Origin: Bordetella sp. H567
GTDB lineage: Bacteria; Pseudomonadota; Gammaproteobacteria; Burkholderiales; Burkholderiaceae_B
Length of the DNA stretch: 64,000 bases
Assembly: GCF_001704295.1 (NCBI RefSeq)
Contig: NZ_CP012334.1
Coordinates: 4,724,084 to 4,788,083 of the forward strand
Reading direction: 5' to 3'
The translations under genes were made by a program, and so were the position numbers. Below are positions 44,835 through 53,220 of the stretch, one piece after another. The notes under the pieces were generated by a model. The model was not told where the DNA came from. It saw nothing but the letters and a program-made list of their open reading frames with translations, and searched no databases. Position 1 is the stretch's first letter; each line of letters opens with the position of its first letter.

Positions 44835-45854
44835 TCATTCCGTCTTGATGTTGGCCGCCTTGATCGCGCCCGCGTAGCGCTGCGCCTCGTCGTCGATCGC
44901 CGCGGCATATTCCTTGGGCGTGGCGCCAACGGCCTCGATTCCCAGCGTGTTGAACTGCTTGATCACCGCCGGATCCTTGACCGCCTTGGCGATTTCCCCA
45001 CTGACGCGCTGCACCGCGTAGTCCGGCACGCCGGTGGCCGCCAGCGCCCCAACGGTGACGGCGAAGTTGAAGCCGGGCAGGATCTCCGCGATGGCGGGAA
45101 CATCCGGCGCCAGCGCGGAACGCTTGCCGGCATTGGTGGCCAGGATCTTTACCTGGCCCTTGTCGGCGAAGCCCGACAGCGAAGGCAGCGCGGCGAACAC
45201 CACGTCGACCTGATTGCCCACCAGTGCCGGCACGGATTGGCCGGAGCCGCGGAAGGGAACGTGCGTCAACTTCGTGTGCATCCCCAGGGCCAACGCCTCC
45301 ATCGTCAGGTGATGCGAGCTGCCCACGCCGGAAGAGCCGTAGTTCATCTTGCCGGGCGCGGCCTGGACGCGCTTGACGAAGTCCTGCAGGGTCGTGATGC
45401 CGGTCTGCGTATTGGTCGCCAGGAACAGGGGCGATGTGGCGATCAGTGACACAGGCACGAAGTCCCGCTTGGGATCGTAGGAAAGGTCTTTGTACAGCGT
45501 CGGGTTGATGGACATCATCGAGCCGTCGGTGACCAGGTAGGTATAGCCGTCGCGCGGGCTGCTCATCAGCGCCTGCGCCGCGATGACGCCGTTGGCGCCC
45601 GGCTTGTTCTCGACCACGACGGACTGGCCGATGCTGGCGGTAACGCGCTGCGCGACGACCCGCGCGACGGTGTCCGGCAGCCCGCCCGCGGCGTACGGAA
45701 CGATGAACCGTATGACGTGGGAAGGAAACTGCGAGGCGCTTTCCGCCGCGCGGGCGGTACAACAAATCAGGCTGATGGCTGCCGCCGCGGCCAGTGCGAG
45801 CGCGCGATGGCGCGCGCGGTGGCCTGGCCAGGCCGCCGTGCAACGGGTGGTCAT
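44835..45854 (-). CDS. Bug/TctC family binding protein of the phthalate operon
   Basis: A 339-residue periplasmic binding protein. A long Arg-rich N-terminus leads into a signal peptide (ALALAAAAAISLICCTARAA). Family signatures: VIRFIVPYAAGGLPDTVARV, VVVENKPGANGVIAAQAL, HVPFRGSGQSVPALVGNQVD. It is the first gene of the phthalate operon, with GAGGAG at the ribosome site, so its ligand is probably phthalate. No membrane subunits are in the operon; the tctBA pair at 24845-26799 is a possible partner. Confidence 0.92.
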   Translation of the reverse strand: MTTRCTAAWPGHRARHRALALAAAAAISLICCTARAAESASQFPSHVIRFIVPYAAGGLPDTVARVVAQRVTASIGQSVVVENKPGANGVIAAQALMSSPRDGYTYLVTDGSMMSINPTLYKDLSYDPKRDFVPVSLIATSPLFLATNTQTGITTLQDFVKRVQAAPGKMNYGSSGVGSSHHLTMEALALGMHTKLTHVPFRGSGQSVPALVGNQVDVVFAALPSLSGFADKGQVKILATNAGKRSALAPDVPAIAEILPGFNFAVTVGALAATGVPDYAVQRVSGEIAKAVKDPAVIKQFNTLGIEAVGATPKEYAAAIDDEAQRYAGAIKAANIKTE

Positions 45855-45934
45855 GTCTGTCTCCTCGATGTGTTTCGCGTCTTTGGACGGCCGGCGTTTT
45901 ATCGGATGGCCGGTGAGTGCGTGCAGGAATAATA

Positions 45935-45946
45935 TTAGAGGTCTAA
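45935..45946. promoter_or_regulatory. Palindrome upstream of the phthalate operon, possible MarR operator
   Basis: TTAGA (45935-45939) and TCTAA (45942-45946) form a perfect dyad around GG, in an AT-rich stretch about 80-90 bp upstream of the first gene of the operon. Short palindromes like this are typical of MarR sites, and a MarR gene is the last gene of the operon. Inferred from position. Confidence 0.45.
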
Positions 45947-46097
45947 GTAAATTTCAAGCACCATGGACCAAAGAATCGTCGGCACGCGATCGCGTCCCGG
46001 GGCTTGCCTTGTGCCCTTGGATAGAATCAGGCTTTGCGAGGCTTCGATCATCCGGTGGGCGCGCAGGGTCGCGGCTCTACATCGAAAGAAGGTGCAC

Positions 46098-46256
46098 ATG
46101 GAAAACAGAAGATGGGCCTGTCTGGCCTCGATCGCCCTCACCCTGGCGATACTCTTGAGCGGTTGCGCCGACAATGCGACCCCGCGCGTGAACGGGGATG
46201 CCTGGCGGCATGGCTTCGGCTACCCCGGGCCGGGTTATCCGGACACGGGGCATTGA
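46098..46256 (+). CDS. Small lipoprotein
   Basis: A 52-residue protein from ATG 46098 with AAGG upstream. MENRRWACLASIALTLAILL followed by the lipobox LSGC and an acidic residue (ADN) indicates a lipoprotein, anchored by the Cys at residue 23. The mature part is only about 30 residues and Gly/Pro/Tyr-rich. No family is recognised. It is divergent from the phthalate operon and precedes a Bug gene by 111 nt. Confidence 0.68.
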   Translation: MENRRWACLASIALTLAILLSGCADNATPRVNGDAWRHGFGYPGPGYPDTGH

Positions 46257-46367
46257 CGGTGCATGCCCGCCGCCATGGGTAAGGGCGGCCACGATGGCTT
46301 TTTGCCGCGGCCCGTGGCAAGGTGGCTGGTATTCCTACATACGAATATCACACCACGAGGAGACACC

Positions 46368-47339
46368 ATGCCCCGCCGCCTGTTCCTTCGCGCCACGTTC
46401 GCCCTGTTCGCCGGTGCCGCCGGCCATGCCGCCCTGGCCGCCGACGCCTATCCCAGCCATCCCATTACCATCATCATCCCGGCGTCGCCGGGTGGCGCCA
46501 TCGACATCGTGGCGCGGCTGATCGGCCAGAAGATGACCGTGTCGATGGGACAATCCGTCGTCATCCAGAACAAACCCGGCGCCACCGGCACGATAGGCGA
46601 GGACTACGTCGCCAAAAGCGCCCCGGATGGCTATACCCTGGTGCTGGCCGCCAGCTCGCATGCCATCAACCCGACCATGTTCAAGCTGCCGTACGACACG
46701 GTCAAAAGCTTCGAGCCGGTCGCGCTCACGCATTCCGTGCCCCTGATGCTGGTGGTGACACCCAGCCTGCCGGTGCATTCGGTGAAGGAGCTGATCGCCT
46801 ACGGCAAGGCGCATCCGCACGAGCTGACCTTCGCGTCCAGCGGACCGGGCGGCGCGCCGCATTTTTCGGGTGAGCTGTTCAAAAGCATGGCGGGCCTGGA
46901 CATCGTGCACGTGCCGTACAAGGGCAGCACGGCAGCGCATCCGGACCTGACCAGCGGCCGCGTGTCGATGATGTTCGACACCCTCGCGGCCCTGCATGCG
47001 CCGGTGTCGGGCAAGCTGGTGCGGCCCCTGGCGGTGACGACGACGAAACGCGTCGCCAGCTATCCGGATATCCCCACCATGGCCGAGGCCGGCCTGCCGG
47101 GCTACGACACCAGCACATGGGGCGGGGTCCTGGCGCCCGCGGGTACGCCGGCGGCCATCGTGGACAAGCTCAACGCCGAAATCAACAAGGCCTTGTCCGC
47201 TCCGGATCTCAGGAAGACGCTGGAGCAGGCCGGCATAGAGCCGGTCACGCAATCGCCCCGGTATTTCGCCGACTTCATCGATTCCGAAATGGTGAAATGG
47301 GCGAAGGTCGCCAAGGCCGCGAACATCCATCCGGAGTAA
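46368..47339 (+). CDS. Bug/TctC family periplasmic binding protein
   Basis: From ATG 46368 (CGAGGAG upstream), 323 residues. The signal peptide MPRRLFLRATFALFAGAAGH ends near ALAA. Signatures: ITIIIPASPGGAIDIVARLI, VVIQNKPGATGTIGEDYVAK and HVPYKGSTAAHPDLTSGRVS. Stand-alone Bug genes like this are numerous in Bordetella; ligand unknown. It converges on recQ. Confidence 0.92.
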   Translation: MPRRLFLRATFALFAGAAGHAALAADAYPSHPITIIIPASPGGAIDIVARLIGQKMTVSMGQSVVIQNKPGATGTIGEDYVAKSAPDGYTLVLAASSHAINPTMFKLPYDTVKSFEPVALTHSVPLMLVVTPSLPVHSVKELIAYGKAHPHELTFASSGPGGAPHFSGELFKSMAGLDIVHVPYKGSTAAHPDLTSGRVSMMFDTLAALHAPVSGKLVRPLAVTTTKRVASYPDIPTMAEAGLPGYDTSTWGGVLAPAGTPAAIVDKLNAEINKALSAPDLRKTLEQAGIEPVTQSPRYFADFIDSEMVKWAKVAKAANIHPE

Positions 47340-47362
47340 GCGCGGCTCCCCGCGGCGCGGGC

Positions 47363-47379
47363 GCCGTCCCAGGGACGGC
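47363..47379. terminator. Tight GC hairpin between convergent genes
   Basis: GCCGTCCC (47363-47370) and GGGACGGC (47372-47379) are perfect 8-bp arms separated by one A, between the convergent Bug and recQ genes. No T run follows on either strand, so it may stabilise transcripts or help termination weakly. Confidence 0.35.
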
Positions 47380-47387
47380 CGCCGCCC

Positions 47388-49085
47388 TCAAGACGCCGGC
47401 ACGGGCGGCACGGGCGGCACGCCTTTCAATCGCGTGACGTATCCGGGCAGGAAACGCCGCAAGTCGCCATTGGGAAAGCGGATATCGACGCGTTCGCGCG
47501 TCACCGCCTCGACCACGCCCGCGCCATAGCGGCGCACCCGCACGCCATCGCCGACCCGCAGGGGCGCGGGCCTGCCTTGGCGATCCGGCGGTGCGTCGCC
47601 CGCCTTTTCGACGGCTTCGGCCTGCCGCGCCAGGTCGCAGCTGTCGCAATGCCCGCAGCGTTCCCACTGCGGCACGTCGCCAAAATGGGCCAGCAGCATG
47701 CGCCAGCGGCAGCGTCCGCTGCGCGCATATCCCACCATGGCGGCCAAGGTTTCACGGTCGTGCTCGGCGCGCCTTTCGTATTGTTCGGCGGCGGCCGATG
47801 CGCGCGCACGGGCATCGGCATCGCCCCGCGTGCGCAGTTTGCCGTGGCTGTCCTTCTCGATCAGGCCGGCGTCGGCAAGCAGCTTCAATCCGACGCGCAG
47901 CTTGCGCGCGCCCACCTTGCCCAAGGCCCGCAATAGTTCGTCCTCCGCCAGCGGTGCGGGCGCGTCTTCCAGGACGCCCAGCACGCGCAGCAGCAATTCC
48001 CTGGACGGATAGCGGTTGGCCAGAAAGAATTGCTGGATGCGCTTGTCTTTTTCCTCGTGAATCAGTATGCAGCGCGCGGGCTCGCCGTCGCGTCCCGCGC
48101 GGCCCGACTCCTGGTAGTAGGCATCCAGGCTGCCGGGCAGCTGGGCATGCACGACCAGCCGCACATCCGGCTTGTCGATGCCCATGCCAAAGGCGTCGGT
48201 AGCCACCATGACGCGCGTGGTGCCGGACATGAAGGCGTCCTGCGCCTGTCGCCGCGCCGTGGCATTCAAGCGGCCGTGATACAGCGCCGCGTCCATGCCG
48301 GCGTCGCGCAATACCTGATGCAGGATCTCCGCCTCCTTGACCGTGGCGCTATACACAATGGCGGGCCCCTGCGCTTCCCGCACGAGTTCCAGTACCGCAT
48401 CCTGCTTGCGCTCCTCGTCGCTGACCTGGCGCACCGCGTAATCGAGGTTCGGGCGATACACACCCACCTTGATGACGCAGGCCGCGGGCAGGTCCAGCGT
48501 GGCCGCGATGTCGTGGATGACCTCGTCGGTTGCCGTCGCCGTCATCGCCAGTACCGGCGGCGAGCCCACGGCACGCACGGCGGCGGGGATCTCCAGGAAG
48601 GCCGGCCGGAAGTCATGGCCCCATTGCGAAATGCAATGCGCTTCGTCCACGACGAACAGGCGGACGGTCTGGCGCCTGAGCCATTGCATGAAGCCGGCAT
48701 CGCCCAGCCGCTCCGGCGTGGCAAGGACGATGGGCTGATGCTTGCCGCCGCCCTTGCGCAGGTAGCGCTGCTGGTCCTCATCGGGGGTGGCGCTATTGAA
48801 GACGCCGGCATCCACGCCGTACTCGCGCAGCTTCTCGTCCTGGTCCTTCATCAGCGCGATGAGGGGGGACACCACCACCGTCAGGCCGCCATTGCACAGC
48901 GCGGGCACCTGGTAGCAAAGCGACTTGCCGCTGCCCGTGGGCATCACGGCTATCGTCGGGTTGCCCCGCAACACGCTGGCCAGGACTTCGGCCTGGCCGG
49001 GGCGCAGGCTGGCCACGCCGAAGCGTTCGCGCAGCACGCGCCGGGCTTGGGCAGGCAAGGCAATGGGAATGGGCGAGTCGGGCAT
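47388..49085 (-). CDS. RecQ family ATP-dependent DNA helicase
   Basis: A 565-residue RecQ-family helicase: Walker A MPTGSGKS (K54), DEAH (147-150), the aromatic-rich loop ISQWGHDFRPAFLEI, and motif VI YYQESGRAGRDGEPA. The zinc-binding subdomain has the cysteines at RSGRCRW and ERCGHCDSC. There is no HRDC domain; instead the C-terminus (about residues 500-555) is a beta-rich SH3/Tudor-like segment (RVGDGVRVRRYGAGVVEAV). This places it in the shorter RecQ subgroup found beside a canonical RecQ in many proteobacteria. Whether another recQ exists is outside the window. Confidence 0.9.
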   Translation of the reverse strand: MPDSPIPIALPAQARRVLRERFGVASLRPGQAEVLASVLRGNPTIAVMPTGSGKSLCYQVPALCNGGLTVVVSPLIALMKDQDEKLREYGVDAGVFNSATPDEDQQRYLRKGGGKHQPIVLATPERLGDAGFMQWLRRQTVRLFVVDEAHCISQWGHDFRPAFLEIPAAVRAVGSPPVLAMTATATDEVIHDIAATLDLPAACVIKVGVYRPNLDYAVRQVSDEERKQDAVLELVREAQGPAIVYSATVKEAEILHQVLRDAGMDAALYHGRLNATARRQAQDAFMSGTTRVMVATDAFGMGIDKPDVRLVVHAQLPGSLDAYYQESGRAGRDGEPARCILIHEEKDKRIQQFFLANRYPSRELLLRVLGVLEDAPAPLAEDELLRALGKVGARKLRVGLKLLADAGLIEKDSHGKLRTRGDADARARASAAAEQYERRAEHDRETLAAMVGYARSGRCRWRMLLAHFGDVPQWERCGHCDSCDLARQAEAVEKAGDAPPDRQGRPAPLRVGDGVRVRRYGAGVVEAVTRERVDIRFPNGDLRRFLPGYVTRLKGVPPVPPVPAS

Positions 49086-49206
49086 GGCATCCGGCGAAAG
49101 CTCGCGTTTAGCAAGCGCTGTGCCGGGTGCTTCCGCCGCTTATCGTCGACGCATGCTTCGGTTGCGCAGCATCATCGGGGCGAGGGCCGCGGCACAGGCC
49201 CAACCC

Positions 49207-50874
49207 TCACTTGAACGACGCGCCCGGATCGTCCGCCCCGCCGCCGTACACGCTATCGCCGTAGCCGCCCTGCACGTCGATCTTCACCGACGCGGGGTCG
49301 ACCTGGGACTGGTCGCCCTTGTAGTGCATCACCATCGCGGGCACCAGCATCACCGTGGCCACCATCAGCAGCTGGATGACGATGAAGGGAATGGATCCGC
49401 GATAGATCTGCCCCGTGGTCACCGGCGCGATGGTCCGCCCCGTGACCTTGTCCCGGTAGGCATCCTTGGGCGCCACCGAGCGCAGGTAGAACAGCGCGAA
49501 ACCGAAGGGCGGATGCATGAAGGACGTCTGCATGTTCACCGCCAGGATCACCCCGAACCAGATCAGGTCGATGCCCATCTTTTCGGCCACCGGCCCGAGC
49601 AGCGGCACGATGATGAAGGCCAGCTCGAAGAAGTCCAGGAAGAAGGCCAGCACGAAGGTCAGCACGCTGACCACGATCAGGAAGCCCCACTGCCCGCCCG
49701 GCAGCCCGGTCAGCAGGTGTTCGACCCACAGATCGCCGTTCACGCCGCGAAAGGTCAGGCCAAACACCGTGGAACCCACCAGGATGAAGACCACGAAGCA
49801 AGACAGCTTGGTCGTGGTGTCCATCGCCTGGCGCATGAGGTCCAGCGTCAGCCGCTTGCGCGCCAGCGCCATGGCGATGGCCCCCACCGCGCCCATCGCC
49901 CCGCCCTCGGTGGGCGTGGCCACGCCGATGAAGATGGTGCCCAGCACCAGGAAGATCAGGAACAACGGCGGGATCATGACGAAGGTCACCCGCTCGGCCA
50001 GCGCCGACAGCAGCCGCAGGCGCAGTGCCTTGTTGACGATGGCGATCACGAAGGCGGACAGGCCCCACAACAGCAGGCTGAGCACGATGCGCTCGTCGGC
50101 CGGCGCGGTGTCGTTCTCCATCCACCGGCCCAGCGCCCAGGCCACCGCCACGGAGATCGCCATCAGCACCAGCAGCGAGCGGCCCCCGCGCGTGCCATTG
50201 GTCTCGCGAAACCGCCGCGCCTCCTCGGGCAAGGCTGGCGCCGAGGCGGGCCTGACCACGCACATGATGATCACGTACAGGATGTACAGCCCGGCCAGCA
50301 CGAAGCCCGGCACCATCGCCGCCCGGTACATGTCGCCGATCGAGCGGCCCAGCTGGTCGGCCAGGATGATCAGTACCAGCGAGGGCGGGATGATCTGCGA
50401 CAGCGTGCCGGAGGCGGCGATCACGCCGCTGGCCAGGCGCCGGTCGTAGCCGTAGCGCAGCATGATGGGCAGCGAGATCAGCCCCATGGAGATCACCGAG
50501 GCCGAGACCACGCCGGTGGTGGCCGCCAGCATGGCGCCGACGAACACCACCGCGAAGGCCAGGCCGCCCCGGACCGTGCCGAACAGCTGCCCGATGGTCT
50601 CCAGCAGGTCCTCGGCCATGCCCGAGCGCTCCAGCACCAGTCCCATCAGCGTGAAGAACGGCACCGCCAGCAGCGTGTCGTTGGAGATGATGCCGAACAC
50701 CCGCTGCGGCAGCGCCTGGAACAGCGCCGGCGTGAGCAGGCCCAGCTCGATGCCGATCAGGCCGTACAGGATGCCGTTGGCCGCCAGCGCGAAGGCCACC
50801 GGAAAACCCAGCAGCAGGAACACCACCAGGGTGGCGAACATGATGGGCGCCAGGTTGGCGATGAAGAAGTCCAT
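49207..50874 (-). CDS. TRAP transporter large permease (DctM type)
   Basis: A 555-residue membrane protein with about 12-14 hydrophobic segments and DctM-type features such as LVLERSGMAEDLLETIGQLF, then TGVVSASVISMGLISLPIML and VATPTEGGAMGAVGAI (substrate-site motif of the second repeat). It is longer than most DctM proteins (about 430 residues) because of a central loop at about 230-290, as in the large-permease group linked to mannitol/chloroaromatic-type TRAP systems. It is last in the dctPQM-like operon, one base after dctQ. Confidence 0.92.
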   Translation of the reverse strand: MDFFIANLAPIMFATLVVFLLLGFPVAFALAANGILYGLIGIELGLLTPALFQALPQRVFGIISNDTLLAVPFFTLMGLVLERSGMAEDLLETIGQLFGTVRGGLAFAVVFVGAMLAATTGVVSASVISMGLISLPIMLRYGYDRRLASGVIAASGTLSQIIPPSLVLIILADQLGRSIGDMYRAAMVPGFVLAGLYILYVIIMCVVRPASAPALPEEARRFRETNGTRGGRSLLVLMAISVAVAWALGRWMENDTAPADERIVLSLLLWGLSAFVIAIVNKALRLRLLSALAERVTFVMIPPLFLIFLVLGTIFIGVATPTEGGAMGAVGAIAMALARKRLTLDLMRQAMDTTTKLSCFVVFILVGSTVFGLTFRGVNGDLWVEHLLTGLPGGQWGFLIVVSVLTFVLAFFLDFFELAFIIVPLLGPVAEKMGIDLIWFGVILAVNMQTSFMHPPFGFALFYLRSVAPKDAYRDKVTGRTIAPVTTGQIYRGSIPFIVIQLLMVATVMLVPAMVMHYKGDQSQVDPASVKIDVQGGYGDSVYGGGADDPGASFK

Positions 50875-50875
50875 C

Positions 50876-51511
50876 TCAACGCCCCCCGTCGCGCGGCGCC
50901 GCCGCCGCGGCCAGCGCGGCCGCTTCGCGGGCCTGGGCTTCGCGGGCGATTTCCGCGGCCAGTTCTTCCTCGGCCGAGCGCACGCCCTCGCGCCGCAGCG
51001 GATCTGGGCCGCGGCCCAGCAGAAAGCCCACGCATTTGATCAGGTGCGAGACGCCCGCCAGCACCAGCAGCGCGAAGCCCGCCGGGATCAGCAGCTTCAC
51101 CGGCCAGCGCACCAGCCCGCCCGAATTCGACGACTGCTCGTGGGTCAGCCACGACTCCGTGAAGACCGGCCAGGACAGCGCCAGGATCAGCATGCAGGCC
51201 GGCAGCAGGAAGAACAGCACGCCGAAGACCTCGATCCAGATCTGCTTGCGCCGCGACAGGCGCGAGGACAGGATATCCACCCGCACGTGCTCGTTCTTCA
51301 GCAGCGTATAGCCCGAGGCCAGCAGGAACATGGCCCCGAACATATACCACTGCAATTCCAGCCACGCATTCGAGCTGGTGTGCAAGACCTTGCGCACCAA
51401 CGCGTTGCCGGCGCTGACCAGCACCACCAGCAAGGTCACCCATGTCACGGCGCGGCCCACGCGCAGGTTTATCGCGTCGATCAGACGCGACAAGGCAAAT
51501 AGTGATTTCAT
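50876..51511 (-). CDS. TRAP transporter small permease (DctQ type)
   Basis: A 211-residue protein with four membrane segments (for example VTWVTLLVVLVSAGNALVRK and FGVLFFLLPACMLILALSW) and the DctQ hallmark SNAWLELQWYMFGAMFLLA followed by VRVDIL. A charged Ala/Glu tail of about 40 residues extends the C-terminus. It sits between the receptor and large permease genes. Confidence 0.9.
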   Translation of the reverse strand: MKSLFALSRLIDAINLRVGRAVTWVTLLVVLVSAGNALVRKVLHTSSNAWLELQWYMFGAMFLLASGYTLLKNEHVRVDILSSRLSRRKQIWIEVFGVLFFLLPACMLILALSWPVFTESWLTHEQSSNSGGLVRWPVKLLIPAGFALLVLAGVSHLIKCVGFLLGRGPDPLRREGVRSAEEELAAEIAREAQAREAAALAAAAAPRDGGR

Positions 51512-51521
51512 TGCCGCCCGC

Positions 51522-52625
51522 TTACTTGCCGCTGCCGTTGCGTCCGATCGTGCCCATATAGCCGTCGAAGCTGCCGTCCGCCACGCGGAACCACGGGATT
51601 TCGTTGTCGCGGAATGCCACCATGCTGTCGTAGATCTTCTTGAACATGGGGCTCTTGGCGCTCATTTCCTCGTAGACCTTGATCGATTCGGCATAGCAGG
51701 CATCCATCACGGGCTTGGGGAAAGCCCGCAGCTGCGCACCGTTGGCGATCAGCCGGCGCAGCGCGGCCGGGTTTTCCGCGTCGTACTTGGCGATCATGTC
51801 GTTGGTCGCGGCAGCGGAGGCCTGCTCCAGCACGGCCTGGTAGTGCTTGGGCAGTTTGTTGTAGGCGTCCTGGTTCACGTACAGCGAGACCTGCAGCGTG
51901 CCTTCCCACCAGCCGGGGAAATAATAGTATTTGGCCACCTTGTTGAAGCCCAGCTTCTCGTCATCGTAAGGGCCGATCCACTCAGCGCCGTCGATGGTGC
52001 CTTTCTCCAGCGCGGGATAGATGTCGCCGCCGGCGATCTGCTGCGGCACCACGCCCAGGCGCGACAGGACCGCGCCGGCGAACGCGCTCATGCGGAACTT
52101 CAGGCCCTTCAGGTCATCGACGGACTTGATCTCGTTGCGGAACCAGCCGCCCATCTGCGTGCCGGTATAGCCGCAGGGGAAGTTCACGACGTTATAGGTC
52201 TTGAAGAGTTCGCGCAGCAGCTTCATGCCGTCGCCGTGGCGCATCCAGGCGTTCATCTGCCGGGTATTCAGGCCGAACGGCACCGCCGCGTCGAAGCTCA
52301 GCGCCGGGTCCTTGCCGAAGTAGTAATAGGACGCGCTATGGCCGCATTCCACCGTGCCGTTCTGCACGCCGTCCAGCACCTGCAAGGCAGGCACGATCTC
52401 GCCCGCGGGAAAGGCGCGGATGCTGAACTTGCCGCCCGTGGCCTCGCCCACATATTTCGCCAGGTTCTCTCCGCCGCTGTAGATGGCATCCGCGCTGCGC
52501 GGAAAGCTGGAGGCCAGGCGCCAATTGATGGTGGGGGATTCCTGGGCCAGCACGGGCGCGGCCAAGGTGGCGCCACCGGCGGCGGCGCCCAGGGTGGCCT
52601 TTTTCAGGAAGGAACGGCGTTGCAT
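51522..52625 (-). CDS. TRAP transporter substrate-binding protein (DctP type)
   Basis: From ATG 52625 (GGGAGA upstream), 367 residues. The N-terminus MQRRSFLKKATLGAAAGGAT resembles a Tat signal (RRSFLKK), ending before AQES. The mature protein is of the DctP family: INWRLASSFPRSADAIYSGG, IYPALEKGTIDGAEWIGPYD and YYFPGWWEGTLQVSLYVNQD. The aromatic-rich site suits carboxylates such as 2-oxo or aromatic acids; the Arg that binds the carboxylate is probably in KGLKFRMSAF. It is first in the three-gene TRAP operon. Confidence 0.92.
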   Translation of the reverse strand: MQRRSFLKKATLGAAAGGATLAAPVLAQESPTINWRLASSFPRSADAIYSGGENLAKYVGEATGGKFSIRAFPAGEIVPALQVLDGVQNGTVECGHSASYYYFGKDPALSFDAAVPFGLNTRQMNAWMRHGDGMKLLRELFKTYNVVNFPCGYTGTQMGGWFRNEIKSVDDLKGLKFRMSAFAGAVLSRLGVVPQQIAGGDIYPALEKGTIDGAEWIGPYDDEKLGFNKVAKYYYFPGWWEGTLQVSLYVNQDAYNKLPKHYQAVLEQASAAATNDMIAKYDAENPAALRRLIANGAQLRAFPKPVMDACYAESIKVYEEMSAKSPMFKKIYDSMVAFRDNEIPWFRVADGSFDGYMGTIGRNGSGK

Positions 52626-52709
52626 GGCGGATGTCTCCCGGGTGTAGGAATAATCGGGTACGCGGCGTGCCCGAGTGAGGCAAGCGCGAAACACAAAGAC
52701 AGAAAGCTT

Positions 52710-53107
52710 TCAGTTTCCTGCCATTTTGGTCGCCATCTTAAGGGGGAGTGCGCCAGGCTGCGCTTGCGGATAACCCTTAATCCTGGTTACAGACGCACCA
52801 TCGCGGTGCGCCTCCGGCTGTTGCTCCGCCGCGCCTTCCAGGCGGAACACCCGCACCGTTTCATAGGTGCCGCGGGTCGGTCCTTCCAACGAGACGGCGG
52901 CCGTGGCCACCTGCTCGACCAGTTCGGCGTTCTGGTGGGTGATGTCGCATAGCTCCGTTCGGAAAAGACCGAAACACCACATCTCGCCCGTAATAGCGCG
53001 ATGCAAGCGCGGATACGTGGTCCACATCGCCGGTCGTCAGATAGACATTGGGGGCGGAGATGTTCGAGAGCCGGCCTTCGGGGGGCGGCCAGAAGAAAAA
53101 CCTATGC
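52710..53107 (-). pseudogene. Decayed coding fragment with a frame change
   Basis: In the 595-bp gap between the TRAP operon and the next Bug gene, two minus-strand frames look coding in succession. The first (about 53107-53000) reads LSNISAPNVYLTTGDVDHVS then ALASRYYGRDVVF; the second continues from about 52955 as ITHQNAELVEQVATAAVSLE then GPTRGTYETVRVFRLEGAAE. Each has good GC-rich third positions only in its own half, and no start or upstream domain remains. This suggests a truncated, frameshifted remnant; no family was recognised. The 105-residue open frame from 53027 alone could also be a small real gene. Confidence 0.35.
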
Positions 53108-53220
53108 CTCTATAGGAAAGCAGTATTTGAACCGCTCGCGCCTACCCTCTAGGATGATCCGGCGACCAGATCGCGTTTCATAACCAGGCCGCCGTGAGCA
53201 GGCCGATCCCAGGGGAAAAC

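Noticed and set aside
48925-51039. A 704-codon plus-strand frame
   Set aside because: It is antisense to recQ and the TRAP permease genes; long runs of His, Gln and Asp reflect the reverse of hydrophobic codons.
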